DNA from: an uncultured Bacteroidales bacterium | GTDB taxonomy: Bacteria; Bacteroidota; Bacteroidia; Bacteroidales; UBA932 | NCBI GenBank assembly: GCA_944323445.1 | Contig: CALUSM010000028.1 | Location: 1-37,084, forward strand | Reading direction: 5' to 3' | Length of the DNA stretch: 37,084 bases | In this document: one piece after another, positions 1-7,297 of the stretch | How positions within the stretch are numbered: the first letter of the stretch is position 1 | Layout of the letters: every line of letters starts with the position of its first letter | Notes under the pieces: generated by a model | Seen by the model: the letters and a program-made list of their open reading frames with translations, nothing else | What the model was told of the DNA's origin: nothing | The model's database searches: none | Translations under genes and position numbers: made by a program

Positions 1-71
1 GAAGTGGCGCAGTTGGCTAGCGCGCTGCGTTCGGGACGCAGAGGTCGGGTGTTCGAGTCACCTCTTCCCGA
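1..71 (+). tRNA. tRNA-Pro(CGG), 5' end cut by the window edge
   Basis: The cloverleaf can be folded by eye. The D arm is GCGC/GCGC with loop AGTTGGCTA. The anticodon stem is CTGCG/CGCAG with a seven-base loop TTCGGGA, giving anticodon CGG followed by G37, as expected for proline tRNAs. The T arm is GGGTG/CACCT around TTCGAGT. The 3' acceptor strand is CTTCCCG with discriminator A71. Only the last four bases of the 5' acceptor strand (GAAG) lie in the window, so about three bases (expected CGG) are missing. CCA is not encoded: the next bases are CAAAAAA. The 3' 15 bases also form part of a 28-bp perfect hairpin described separately. Confidence 0.93.
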
Positions 72-117
72 CAAAAAAGGCTCCTCATGGGAGCCTTTTT
101 TGTCGGGAAGAGGTGAC
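57..117 (+). repeat. 28-bp perfect inverted repeat containing the tRNA 3' end; also the tRNA terminator
   Basis: Bases 57-84 are exactly the reverse complement of bases 90-117, with a five-base loop TCATG at 85-89. The inner part (GGCTCC at 79-84 paired with 90-95, followed by six T at 96-101) is a typical intrinsic terminator for the tRNA. The outer part is not: it pairs the last 15 bases of the tRNA (3' T-loop bases, 3' T-stem strand, 3' acceptor strand and discriminator, 57-71) with a mirrored copy at 103-117. Pairing stops at A56/G118. A transcript reading through the T-run could fold the tRNA 3' end into the hairpin instead of the cloverleaf. Confidence 0.9.
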
Positions 118-144
118 GTCCGCTTTGCTCTGCTCCCATCCAAA

Positions 145-162
145 CCTTCCCCTAGGGGAAGG
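145..162. repeat. 18-bp perfect palindrome in the tRNA-apbE spacer
   Basis: CCTTCCCCTAGGGGAAGG is fully self-complementary and has no loop bases, centred on CTAG. It sits in the roughly 100-base non-coding stretch 118-217, which also holds two small stems (CTTCG/CGAAG at about 171-183 and GTTCC/GGAAC at 204-218). The latter lies just past the stop of the minus-strand gene ending at 218 and could be a weak terminator, but no T-run follows it. No gene was seen in this stretch. Possible roles are a dimeric protein binding site or a remnant of a repetitive element. Confidence 0.6.
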
Positions 163-217
163 CTTAGCCGCTTCGTGCCGAAGTTCCGAAGGTTAGGACG
201 TTCGTTCCTTTGTGGAA

Positions 218-2317
218 CTACCGCAGCAGGAATGTAAAAGGAACATGCAGACGGGCGGCCCAGTCGTGCTCAAGGTGGGCTGCGCCGGGGAATACGGGAC
301 TTATCCATGTCCCGGTAGTGCCGATGGCGTCCGAATCTCCGGTGCGGTTATCACCGGCAGAAGAAGTGGAGTCTCCGGAACCGGAGGTGGGGAAGGACCT
401 GCCGGGCTTCCAGCCGCTGGAGGAGAGGAGGCTGTCCAGACGGTCCTGGTAAGGGGGATAGAGGGCATCGAGAGTGGAGTCACCGCGGTCTGTATAGAGC
501 AGATGGGACCCGGAGGAGGCGGGCAGATGGTCCGAGAGGTAGCATAGGAATGCCTCGAAGACTGTCTGTGAGATGTCTGCGGCACTGGCGTAGTCGGCGC
601 TGGTGATCATGGGCAGATGCGTTGACATGCAGGCTGCACCGCCGAATATGTCCGGGTACTCGCAGAGAGCATACAGCGAGATGAGACCGCCCATGCTGGA
701 GCCGGCTATGAAGGTGTGCTGCCGGTCGGGCAGGGTGGAGTAGTGCGAGTCGATAAATGGCTTGAGTTCCGTGGTCAGGAAGTGCAGATACTCATCGGCC
801 TCGTATGTGCCGCAGAAAGACAGCATATAGTCAAGTGCCTGAGCAGATGTGGAAACTGCTGGAACAGAAGCTTGCTTTCCGGCAGCCGCCTCCCCCGAAT
901 CATTGTCACAGGAGGTTACGATGCCATGCGGACTGATGAGAGGGCACTTCCAGCCCCCGGTCAGAGAATCCGGTATACCGCCCAGATATCCCAGTACTTT
1001 CTCGGGAAAATACTCCCCGAAGCGGTTGTTCCCGTGCGCGACACCGACTACTATCGCGGGCGGAATCTTGCCGTCCGCTATGAGCTGTCCCATCACCTCG
1101 TCTACCTTCCACTCCTGACCGTTCCATGTCCAGGTGTTGTCAAAGAGCATCTGGCCGTCGTGCATGTACAGTACAGGATATTTTTTCCTCGTGGTGTATC
1201 CGTCCGGCAGCCAGACATATACCTGACGGGGGCTCATGAAGGTGGATTCGAACTGAGGGTACTCCTCCACCCGGCCGTATGCTGTGTGTATCTCCGAGCC
1301 GTCCTTCAGCATGTTGACGACCCCTCCGTCGTAGATAAGGTATCCGCGAAGGTCGCCGCGGGAGCCGATGAACCTGGCCGCCGCATCCTTGCCAAGTATC
1401 ATGCAGTAGGTGGCGTAGGCGTCGGACAAGGCGCCGGAGCGGGCTGTGTCAATGGATATGACAGTGGCGCTCAGCAGGTCGTGCTGGACGGGATATCCGG
1501 TCACGGGGTTGATGGTGTGGGAGTATTTCTTTCCGTCCACTACGAAGAATTTGCGGTAATTGCCTGAGGTAGTGATGCCGCAGTCCGTCAGGTCCAGAAG
1601 TTTCTGCACGTTTTCCCCGGCTACCTGAGAACCGTCCACCGGAGCATCGATTCCGATTCTCCACGGCTTGCCTGAAGCATTTACTCCCTTGCATACGATT
1701 TCCATACCTACCTCCACCAGATAGTTGTCCGCTCCCAGGCTGTCAAGCAGGTCCGCCACTACATCGCAGGTGTATCCCTGGGCGATGGCATTGAAATTAA
1801 GGGTAACCCGTGGATCTTTCCGGATGATACGTCCATTTTCCAGAGCCAGCAAATCCATGCCCGTGAATTCAAGCAGCGAATCTACCGTCCGGGCCGTGCC
1901 GGTATCATCACGCAGGCTGTCCAGTCCGGAGGAGTCCTTGAACCCGAAGCCCCAGAAGTCGAACAGCGGTCCTCCGCTCACGTCGAACAGGCCTCCTGTC
2001 TCTTTCCACAGCTTCATGGACATTTCGAACAGCTCTAGGAAATACCGGTCCGGGACTACGTCCTCCCCGCGGTTGAACTTCGAGAGGAGCGAGCCCTTGT
2101 TGTATCCGGAGATAGAGAAGTCTATGTCCTGCAGTCGTCCGGTTACCAGCGATATCACGGTGTCCTCGTTTACTCCAGTCGCGGGTGCTGAATATATTAT
2201 GTGGAATGTGCCTCCCTGTGCGAATCCCTCGATGCGTCTGTACTCCGTGCGCTCGGAGCATGAGGCAGCTGCTGAAATGATGACGGTTGATATAAAGATG
2301 TGCAGGATGTGTTTCAT
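218..2317 (-). CDS. Lipoprotein fusing ApbE (FAD:protein FMN transferase) to a Fes/YieL-type esterase
   Basis: This 699-residue protein starts with a lipoprotein signal ending in AAASC (lipid Cys20). Residues about 30-345 match ApbE, which covalently attaches FMN from FAD to threonines of respiratory or electron-transfer proteins outside the inner membrane. Visible motifs are the GGTFH start, [13 protein letters not shown] (112-124), [12 protein letters not shown] (174-185), [11 protein letters not shown] (267-277) and [11 protein letters not shown] (294-304). Residues about 355-699 are an alpha/beta-hydrolase esterase (PF00756 type): MHDGQMLFD (385-393), nucleophile elbow GSSMG with Ser541, an acidic segment [17 protein letters not shown], and a late His near 681-684 before the C-terminal strand. 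Two low-complexity insertions (about 455-495 and 632-670) interrupt the esterase part. Each domain is recognisable; the fusion is unusual. It is a monocistronic gene with its own promoter, divergent from the FISUMP lipoprotein. The esterase substrate is unknown. Confidence 0.88.
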   Translation of the reverse strand: MKHILHIFISTVIISAAASCSERTEYRRIEGFAQGGTFHIIYSAPATGVNEDTVISLVTGRLQDIDFSISGYNKGSLLSKFNRGEDVVPDRYFLELFEMSMKLWKETGGLFDVSGGPLFDFWGFGFKDSSGLDSLRDDTGTARTVDSLLEFTGMDLLALENGRIIRKDPRVTLNFNAIAQGYTCDVVADLLDSLGADNYLVEVGMEIVCKGVNASGKPWRIGIDAPVDGSQVAGENVQKLLDLTDCGITTSGNYRKFFVVDGKKYSHTINPVTGYPVQHDLLSATVISIDTARSGALSDAYATYCMILGKDAAARFIGSRGDLRGYLIYDGGVVNMLKDGSEIHTAYGRVEEYPQFESTFMSPRQVYVWLPDGYTTRKKYPVLYMHDGQMLFDNTWTWNGQEWKVDEVMGQLIADGKIPPAIVVGVAHGNNRFGEYFPEKVLGYLGGIPDSLTGGWKCPLISPHGIVTSCDNDSGEAAAGKQASVPAVSTSAQALDYMLSFCGTYEADEYLHFLTTELKPFIDSHYSTLPDRQHTFIAGSSMGGLISLYALCEYPDIFGGAACMSTHLPMITSADYASAADISQTVFEAFLCYLSDHLPASSGSHLLYTDRGDSTLDALYPPYQDRLDSLLSSSGWKPGRSFPTSGSGDSTSSAGDNRTGDSDAIGTTGTWISPVFPGAAHLEHDWAARLHVPFTFLLR

Positions 2318-2348
2318 GATGGCATGATTTTAGTAAAATTGTTTTCTG

Positions 2349-2381
2349 TTTGCAAATCTAAGAAAAATTGATGCATATTTG
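2349..2381 (+). promoter_or_regulatory. Promoter of the FISUMP lipoprotein gene
   Basis: TTTG at 2349-2352 and CATATTTG at 2374-2381 are separated by 21 bases. This resembles the Bacteroidetes TTTG/TAnnTTTG promoter with one mismatch in the -7 box. It lies about 26 bases before the ATG at 2408. Confidence 0.5.
2353..2360 (-). promoter_or_regulatory. -7 box of the ApbE-esterase gene
   Basis: On the minus strand the bases read TAGATTTG, an exact TAnnTTTG, 35 bases before the start codon at 2317. No clear upstream TTTG was found. The box overlaps the divergent promoter on the other strand, so the two genes may compete for polymerase. Confidence 0.5.
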
Positions 2382-2407
2382 TAATCGGAAAAGTTTAATG
2401 TACGATA

Positions 2408-3448
2408 ATGGATAGAAAGCACTTGAAATTGCTGCTCCTGACACTTGCCGCCATGCTCGCGGCGGTATCCTGCAGAAAGGACAATAATGAGGATGAAAGG
2501 GCGTATATGTCGGGCAGTCTGACATTTGATATGCCGACGTACGCTGTGGTAGGACAGAAAATCAGCTCGTACGTGACAGGTATCACTACCCCGTCCGACG
2601 TGGATTATTTCTGGGTGTCGCAGGATATTGATATCAGCGAGTCGGATACTGTCTACAGTCAGTCGGTTACCTTTACCCTTCCTGATGAGCCCGGGGAGTA
2701 TTCCATTACAGTATATGCCAGGGCCGAAGAGTATTACTCCTCTACCAGGACGGTCTCTATCCAGGTCATAACCCCGGATATGAACGGAGTGGGAGGGTGG
2801 CAGCCGGGTACCTCGGAGATTGTGGACGAACGTGACGGCGAGAGCTATCCAACCCGTGTCTACGGTTCGCTGGAATGGTTTACGCAGAATCTCAGATTTG
2901 CCGGCTATGTCGGTAATAGATTGGGGCGGCCTTACGATGACTCTGAGGGTATCGACCGCATATTCGGGCGCCTGTATTCATGGAATGACGCCACCGGTGG
3001 AAAGTCCGGAAGCGGGCTGGGCGGAGGACCTCAGGGCGCCTGCCCTCCCGGATGGTCGGTTCCGACCTTGGAGGACTGGGAGGATTTCGCCTCTGCAGTG
3101 GGTGGGCAAGAATATGATTTCTTCGACCACTGGTCAGGAATAGGCGAGGCCGTCTCGGCTCCCATTACTCTCAATGAGTCAGCGATGTGGCCCTATTCTC
3201 CCGACAACCTGCATACCGATGCTGCCGGGTGGAATGGATTCCCGACCGGCAATTCCCGGGACAGTTACGGTGAGTTCGAGAATATCTCGGTGTACGGCAT
3301 GTGGTGGTGCTCGTCGGAGATGGATGGAGGTACGGTTCCTTACAGGTACATTTACTACAATACCGATACCTTCGATGTCTATTATACTGACAAGGACAGC
3401 TACGGTGTCTCGGTAAGATGCGTGAGACTGGCAACAAGTATTGATTAA
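2408..3448 (+). CDS. FISUMP-domain lipoprotein
   Basis: A 346-residue secreted lipoprotein. The signal peptide ends in AAVSC with lipid Cys22, followed by an acidic linker KDNNEDE. Residues about 40-120 look like an Ig/PKD-type beta domain (YAVVGQKISSYVTG, GEYSITVYARAEEYY). From about residue 140 on it matches the Fibrobacter succinogenes major paralogous domain: YGSLEWFTQNLRFAGY, then CPPGWSVPTLEDWEDF, then WWCSSEMDGG and a C-terminal SYGVSVRCVR. The domain is common in Bacteroidota lipoproteins; its biochemical role is unknown. It is a single gene with its own promoter; lemA follows 19 bases downstream and may share the transcript. Confidence 0.85.
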   Translation: MDRKHLKLLLLTLAAMLAAVSCRKDNNEDERAYMSGSLTFDMPTYAVVGQKISSYVTGITTPSDVDYFWVSQDIDISESDTVYSQSVTFTLPDEPGEYSITVYARAEEYYSSTRTVSIQVITPDMNGVGGWQPGTSEIVDERDGESYPTRVYGSLEWFTQNLRFAGYVGNRLGRPYDDSEGIDRIFGRLYSWNDATGGKSGSGLGGGPQGACPPGWSVPTLEDWEDFASAVGGQEYDFFDHWSGIGEAVSAPITLNESAMWPYSPDNLHTDAAGWNGFPTGNSRDSYGEFENISVYGMWWCSSEMDGGTVPYRYIYYNTDTFDVYYTDKDSYGVSVRCVRLATSID

Positions 3449-3467
3449 ATAAACTGATAAAAAGAAA

Positions 3468-4061
3468 ATGAAACGCGGTTATGTAGTGCTCATCGTCATA
3501 GTGGCGGTGGTTCTGGTCCTGTTCTTCTGGATCAAAGGAATGTATAACTCCATGGTAAGCAGGGACGAGGCTGTCTCCCAGGCCTGGGCCCAAGTGGAAA
3601 ATGTATATCAGCGCAGGGCGGATCTGATCCCCAATCTCGTGGCCACGGTCAAGGGATACGCGGAGCACGAATCCTCGACCCTCGAGGCAGTGGTTAATGC
3701 AAGGGCCAAGGCTACCCAGGCTACAGTCGACCCTTCGAGCCTCTCCGAGGAGGAGCTCACCCGCTTCATGAGTGCCCAGAACGAGCTGGGAACGGCCATC
3801 GGGCGCCTGCTGGTATCGGTGGAGCGCTATCCCGACCTGAAAGCCAACCAGAACTTCCTCGAGCTGCAGGCCCAGCTGGAGGGTACCGAAAACCGTATCG
3901 CCGTAGAGCGCAAGAAGTTCAACGAGGCTGCACGCAGCTACAATGTTGCGATCCGCCGCTTCCCCAACAATATCTTCGCCGGCATGTTCGGTTTCGAGAA
4001 GAAGGGATATTTCGAGGCTGCCGAGGGCGCGGAGCAGGTACCTGAAGTAAGTTTCGAGTAA
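3468..4061 (+). CDS. lemA: LemA family protein
   Basis: A 197-residue protein with one N-terminal membrane helix (residues about 5-22, YVVLIVIVAVVLVLFFW) followed by the long-helix LemA domain. The family hallmark is clear: SQAWAQVENVYQRRADLIPNL near 40-57, then VKGYAEHE, and a second conserved block AVERKKFNEAARSYN with FPNNIFAGMFGF near the end. The length is normal for the family. The function of LemA is not well defined; it is regularly encoded beside TPM-domain proteins, as here. Its stop TAA (4059-4061) overlaps the next start ATG by one base, so the three genes to 5294 are translationally coupled. Confidence 0.93.
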   Translation: MKRGYVVLIVIVAVVLVLFFWIKGMYNSMVSRDEAVSQAWAQVENVYQRRADLIPNLVATVKGYAEHESSTLEAVVNARAKATQATVDPSSLSEEELTRFMSAQNELGTAIGRLLVSVERYPDLKANQNFLELQAQLEGTENRIAVERKKFNEAARSYNVAIRRFPNNIFAGMFGFEKKGYFEAAEGAEQVPEVSFE

Positions 4062-4513
4062 TGACGGCCGAGGACCTCCTTAAAAAGGAAAGCAAGGATG
4101 CGATAGTCGAGGCCATCGCGTCTGCGGAGAAGAATACCTCCGGGGAGATCCGGGTGCACCTCGAGCAGGTGTGCAAGGGTGACCCGTACATGCGGGCCGC
4201 CTATGTCTTCTCGAAGCTCGGCATGTTCCGGACGAAGGACCGCAACGGAGTGCTGATATATCTTGCTCTCAAGTCGCATAAGTTTGCTATTGTCGGCGAC
4301 TCCGGAATCAATGCCAAGGTTGGCGCCGGTTTCTGGAACGACGTCAAGGACGGTATGGCTGAGGCTTTCCGCTCCGGGGACTTCACCGGCGGCATGGCCA
4401 GGGCAGTCCAGGAGGTAGGCAGGAAGCTCAAGTCCTACTTCCCGTATCAGAAAGACGATGTAAATGAACTACCCGATGAGATATCCTATGTCGACAATCA
4501 GGAACACAGTTAG
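4061..4513 (+). CDS. TPM-domain protein without signal peptide
   Basis: A 150-residue protein with a TPM domain (named for TLP18.3, Psb32 and MOLO-1; some members have phosphatase activity). The N-terminal part AIVEAIASAEKNTSGEIRVHLE matches the first TPM strand and helix. RNGVLIYLALKSHKFAIVGDSGINAKVG and the FWNDVKDGMAEAFRSGDFTGGMARAVQEVG block follow. No signal peptide or membrane segment is visible, so the protein should stay in the cytoplasm, unlike the next gene product. It overlaps lemA by one base and the following TPM gene by 26-50 bases. A lemA-TPM-TPM order is recurrent in Bacteroidota, which suggests a shared role at the membrane, but the reaction is unknown. Confidence 0.88.
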   Translation: MTAEDLLKKESKDAIVEAIASAEKNTSGEIRVHLEQVCKGDPYMRAAYVFSKLGMFRTKDRNGVLIYLALKSHKFAIVGDSGINAKVGAGFWNDVKDGMAEAFRSGDFTGGMARAVQEVGRKLKSYFPYQKDDVNELPDEISYVDNQEHS

Positions 4514-5294
4514 CTCCCTTCTGCTGGTGCTCGTCGCCTGTGCCGCAGCGGTGGCGCAGATACCACCGAAACCGTCCGTCCCCAGGGCGGTGAACGACTT
4601 CGCGGGCGTGTTCTCCCGTTCAGATGCCGAGTATATGAACCGGGCCTTGCTGGCCTTCGCAGACAGTACCTCCAACCGGATAGTGGTGGTTACTGTCAAA
4701 GACCTGGAGGGCATGGATCCGATGATGTTCGCCTATGAGATAGGAGAGCAGTGGGGTGTCGGTTTGGAAAAGTTTGACAACGGAGTGGTGCTTCTGGTCA
4801 AACCCAAGACCGGCAGTTCCTCCGGTCAGGTGAGCATAGCCGTGGGCTACGGCCTTGAGGGGGCCATCCCTGACGCCGTGACCAAGCGCATCATCGAGAA
4901 CGAGATGATTCCCCGTTTTAAGGAGGAGGATTATGCGGGAGGAGTGGCGGCGGCACTCAATGTGCTCATGCGGCTTGCTGCCGGGGAGATTTCCTATAAG
5001 GAATATGAGGACTCTCTCGATGCAGGAGGGGAAGTGGCGATGATTGTATTCGGACTCTTCATTGCACTGATAGTGATTTCTGTGCTTTTCGGACGCAACG
5101 GCCCTCGGAACCTCGGTAGCGGAGGCAGCCGCACTTCGTCGGTAGCTGACGCGATTTTCTGGACTTCCGTCCTTGGAGGAGGCGGAGGCGGCCGCAGCAG
5201 CGGCGGATTCGGAGGCTTCGGAGGGGGTGGCGGTTTCTCCGGTGGTTTCGGCGGAGGAAGTTTCGGTGGAGGAGGTGCGAGCGGCTCCTGGTAG
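4488..5294 (+). CDS. Exported TPM-domain (YgcG-like) protein with Gly-rich tail
   Basis: Start chosen at 4488 because the peptide from there (MSTIRNTVSSLLLVLVACAAAVAQ) is a clean signal peptide; an in-frame ATG at 4464 would add eight residues. The TPM domain begins at VNDFAGVFSRSDAEYMNRALL and includes SNRIVVVTVKDLEGMDP, NGVVLLVKPKTG, and VAVGYGLEGAIPDAVTKRIIENEMIPRFKEEDYAGG-like family blocks (written here only in part). After it comes one membrane helix (MIVFGLFIALIVISVLF) and a tail of Gly/Ser/Phe repeats, the usual YgcG architecture. The domain should face the periplasm. It is the last gene of the lemA cassette and ends five bases before the convergent phoH stop. Confidence 0.88.
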   Translation: MSTIRNTVSSLLLVLVACAAAVAQIPPKPSVPRAVNDFAGVFSRSDAEYMNRALLAFADSTSNRIVVVTVKDLEGMDPMMFAYEIGEQWGVGLEKFDNGVVLLVKPKTGSSSGQVSIAVGYGLEGAIPDAVTKRIIENEMIPRFKEEDYAGGVAAALNVLMRLAAGEISYKEYEDSLDAGGEVAMIVFGLFIALIVISVLFGRNGPRNLGSGGSRTSSVADAIFWTSVLGGGGGGRSSGGFGGFGGGGGFSGGFGGGSFGGGGASGSW

Positions 5295-5299
5295 GCCCG

Positions 5300-6265
5300 C
5301 TAAGATTCCTCGACCTTCTCGAAGGCTTTGATAATCTTGGTTACAAGCGGGTGGCGCACCATGTCCTCGGTCCCGAAATTGATGACGGCCACCCCTTTGA
5401 TATTCTGTACAAGCGAGACTCCGCGCATCAGCCCGGAGTCTTTTTTATTGGGCAGGTCTATCTGGGTCGCATCTCCGGTGACGATGAACTTTGCGTTGCT
5501 GCCCATGCGGGTAAGGAACATCTTGAGCTGCCCGAGCGAGGTGTTCTGGGCCTCGTCCAGAATCACGAAAGCACTGTCGAGGGTACGGCCTCTCATATAG
5601 GCCAGCGGGGCTATCTGGATGATGCCCTCTTCCATGAGTATCTGCAGCTTGCGCGGATGTATCATGTCATGTAGGGCATCGTACAGCGGCTGGAGGTACG
5701 GATCCAGCTTCTCCTTCATGTCTCCGGGCAGGAATCCGAGCCTTTCTCCGGCCTCCACGGCGGGACGGGTGAGGATCAGCTTCTTCACCTCCTTGTTCTT
5801 AAGAGCTCTTACCGCCAGGGCGATGGCCGTGTAGGTCTTGCCCGTGCCGGCAGGGCCGAGGGCGAAGATCAGGTCGTTGCGGTAGTATTCGTCCACCAGG
5901 CGGCGCTGGTTGCGGGTGCGGGCCTTGACGATGCGGCCCTCATTGCCGTAGACAATGTTGTAGTATTCCTCGTTGTGCTCCGGTTTTCTCTCCTCGAGTT
6001 CCGAGGGATAGGTCTGCCAGTCGAGCATCCTCTCCAGGTCGCTGTCGCTTATGCTCCCCTCCTTGCGCAGGGTGGCGATAATCGCCTGTATTCTCTGCGA
6101 CAGCAGCTCCACCTGGTCATCCGGACCGGTAAGCCTTATCCCGCAACCGCGCGCTATGATCCTGACATCGGGAAAATAGTGCCTCATTCTGTCCAGTTTG
6201 CTGTCATTGACTCCGTAGACGTCTACGGAACTGAGCGAATCAATGGAAATAGTCTTCTCTGTCAT
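5300..6265 (-). CDS. phoH: PhoH-like (YbeZ-type) ATPase
   Basis: A 321-residue cytoplasmic P-loop protein. The N-terminal 70 residues resemble the KH-like region found in PhoH/YbeZ proteins. The ATPase core has Walker A GPAGTGKT at 137-144, TRPAVEAGERLGFLPGD, and a Walker B ILDEAQN near 235-241, followed by the conserved TRMGSNAKFIVTGD and GLMRGV segments. The length is normal. PhoH-family proteins have been linked to RNA metabolism and ribosome maturation (in many bacteria beside YbeY), but no ybeY is present here. It is the last gene of a three-gene minus-strand operon, three bases after the CapA-like gene. Its 3' end is five bases from the convergent TPM gene with no terminator hairpin visible. 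Confidence 0.94.
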   Translation of the reverse strand: MTEKTISIDSLSSVDVYGVNDSKLDRMRHYFPDVRIIARGCGIRLTGPDDQVELLSQRIQAIIATLRKEGSISDSDLERMLDWQTYPSELEERKPEHNEEYYNIVYGNEGRIVKARTRNQRRLVDEYYRNDLIFALGPAGTGKTYTAIALAVRALKNKEVKKLILTRPAVEAGERLGFLPGDMKEKLDPYLQPLYDALHDMIHPRKLQILMEEGIIQIAPLAYMRGRTLDSAFVILDEAQNTSLGQLKMFLTRMGSNAKFIVTGDATQIDLPNKKDSGLMRGVSLVQNIKGVAVINFGTEDMVRHPLVTKIIKAFEKVEES

Positions 6266-6268
6266 ATT

Positions 6269-7294
6269 TTACTTCTGCTGTTCGAACAATGGTCTGAGTC
6301 TGGTATATGTGTCAATCATTCTGTCATAGTTCCAGCCGCCGAGGAACTCGTCCCTTCTGCCGACAAACTCCTTTACCGGGAGGACCGTATATTCCTTTCC
6401 GTATCCGCCTGGTCTTGAGCACCACAGCGGTATGGCCTCTTCGCCAGCCAGGAATGCCAGGCCTGAAACGGTGACGGCGATATCCAGCCGGTAGGCCAGG
6501 CCCAGCTCGGTGTCATGCCGGCTCATATTGGAGACAAAGTTGCCGAGGGAGTACACCACCGGAAACTCCACGTTCTGCACCACGTGCGGATGCGTTCCGA
6601 TGACAGCGTCCGCTCCCCAGGCCAGGAGGCTGTCGGCCCATTCCCTCTGGACATCCGAAGGCTCCGTGACGTATTCAGGCCCCCAGTGCGGAAGTGCTAT
6701 TATGATGTCCGCATCGGCTTTCCTGGCCCGGAGCATGGCCGCCCTGACGGCTTTCCTGTCCATCATGTTGACTATGAGCGGCGGTGGAACCCTCATTCCG
6801 TTGGTGCCGTAGGTGAAGTTGATGAAAGCCAGCCTTACGCCTCTGATTTCCGTGATATATGGATTCGAAGATGCCTCGGCGATGCTGTCGCAGTATATCC
6901 CGGTATAGGGTATGCCCAGGGTCGAGTACCTGTCGATGGTGGAGACCAGTCCGCGGCGTCCGCGGTCACAGATGTGGTTATTGGCGCAGAGGAACAGTCC
7001 TATTCCGGCGCTGTCCGCCTCCGCAGGCAGGGACTCAGGGGCTGAGAACGAGGGGTATCCGGTGTAGGGAGGCCCGCCCAGGCAGAATTCCATATTGGCG
7101 ACAGTGAGATCGGCTCCGTCGATGAGCGGTCTGACATGCGTGAAATAGGAAGAGTAGTCGTAAGAGGCGGACAGCATGGTGTCCGCTCCGGGAGTGAGGG
7201 CGGACCGCAGCTGCCCCTGATGCTGCATGATGTCTCCCAGGAACAGTATCGACAAGGTGTCGACGATGGTGAGCAGAAAGGCTGTAAGCGGCAT
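6269..7294 (-). CDS. CapA family metallophosphatase-like protein
   Basis: A 341-residue protein with a hydrophobic N-terminus (possible signal anchor, MPLTAFLLTIVDTLSILFLG). It then shows the CapA/PGA_cap fold: LGDIMQHQGQ, NMEFCLGG with SFSAPESL, LCANNHICDRG, PHWGPEYV, ADAVIGTHPHVVQ and VVYSLGNFVSNM. These are the calcineurin-like metal-binding motifs of the family. CapA in Bacillus is part of poly-gamma-glutamate export, but most Bacteroidota homologues stand alone and no other capsule gene is nearby, so the substrate is open. It is the middle gene of the DUF389-CapA-PhoH operon, with three-base spacers on both sides. Confidence 0.88.
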   Translation of the reverse strand: MPLTAFLLTIVDTLSILFLGDIMQHQGQLRSALTPGADTMLSASYDYSSYFTHVRPLIDGADLTVANMEFCLGGPPYTGYPSFSAPESLPAEADSAGIGLFLCANNHICDRGRRGLVSTIDRYSTLGIPYTGIYCDSIAEASSNPYITEIRGVRLAFINFTYGTNGMRVPPPLIVNMMDRKAVRAAMLRARKADADIIIALPHWGPEYVTEPSDVQREWADSLLAWGADAVIGTHPHVVQNVEFPVVYSLGNFVSNMSRHDTELGLAYRLDIAVTVSGLAFLAGEEAIPLWCSRPGGYGKEYTVLPVKEFVGRRDEFLGGWNYDRMIDTYTRLRPLFEQQK

Positions 7295-7297
7295 CGT

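Noticed and set aside
5200-5290. Gly-rich GGxF-type repeats as a tandem DNA repeat
   Set aside because: They are the ordinary low-complexity tail of YgcG-like TPM proteins, irregular at the base level.
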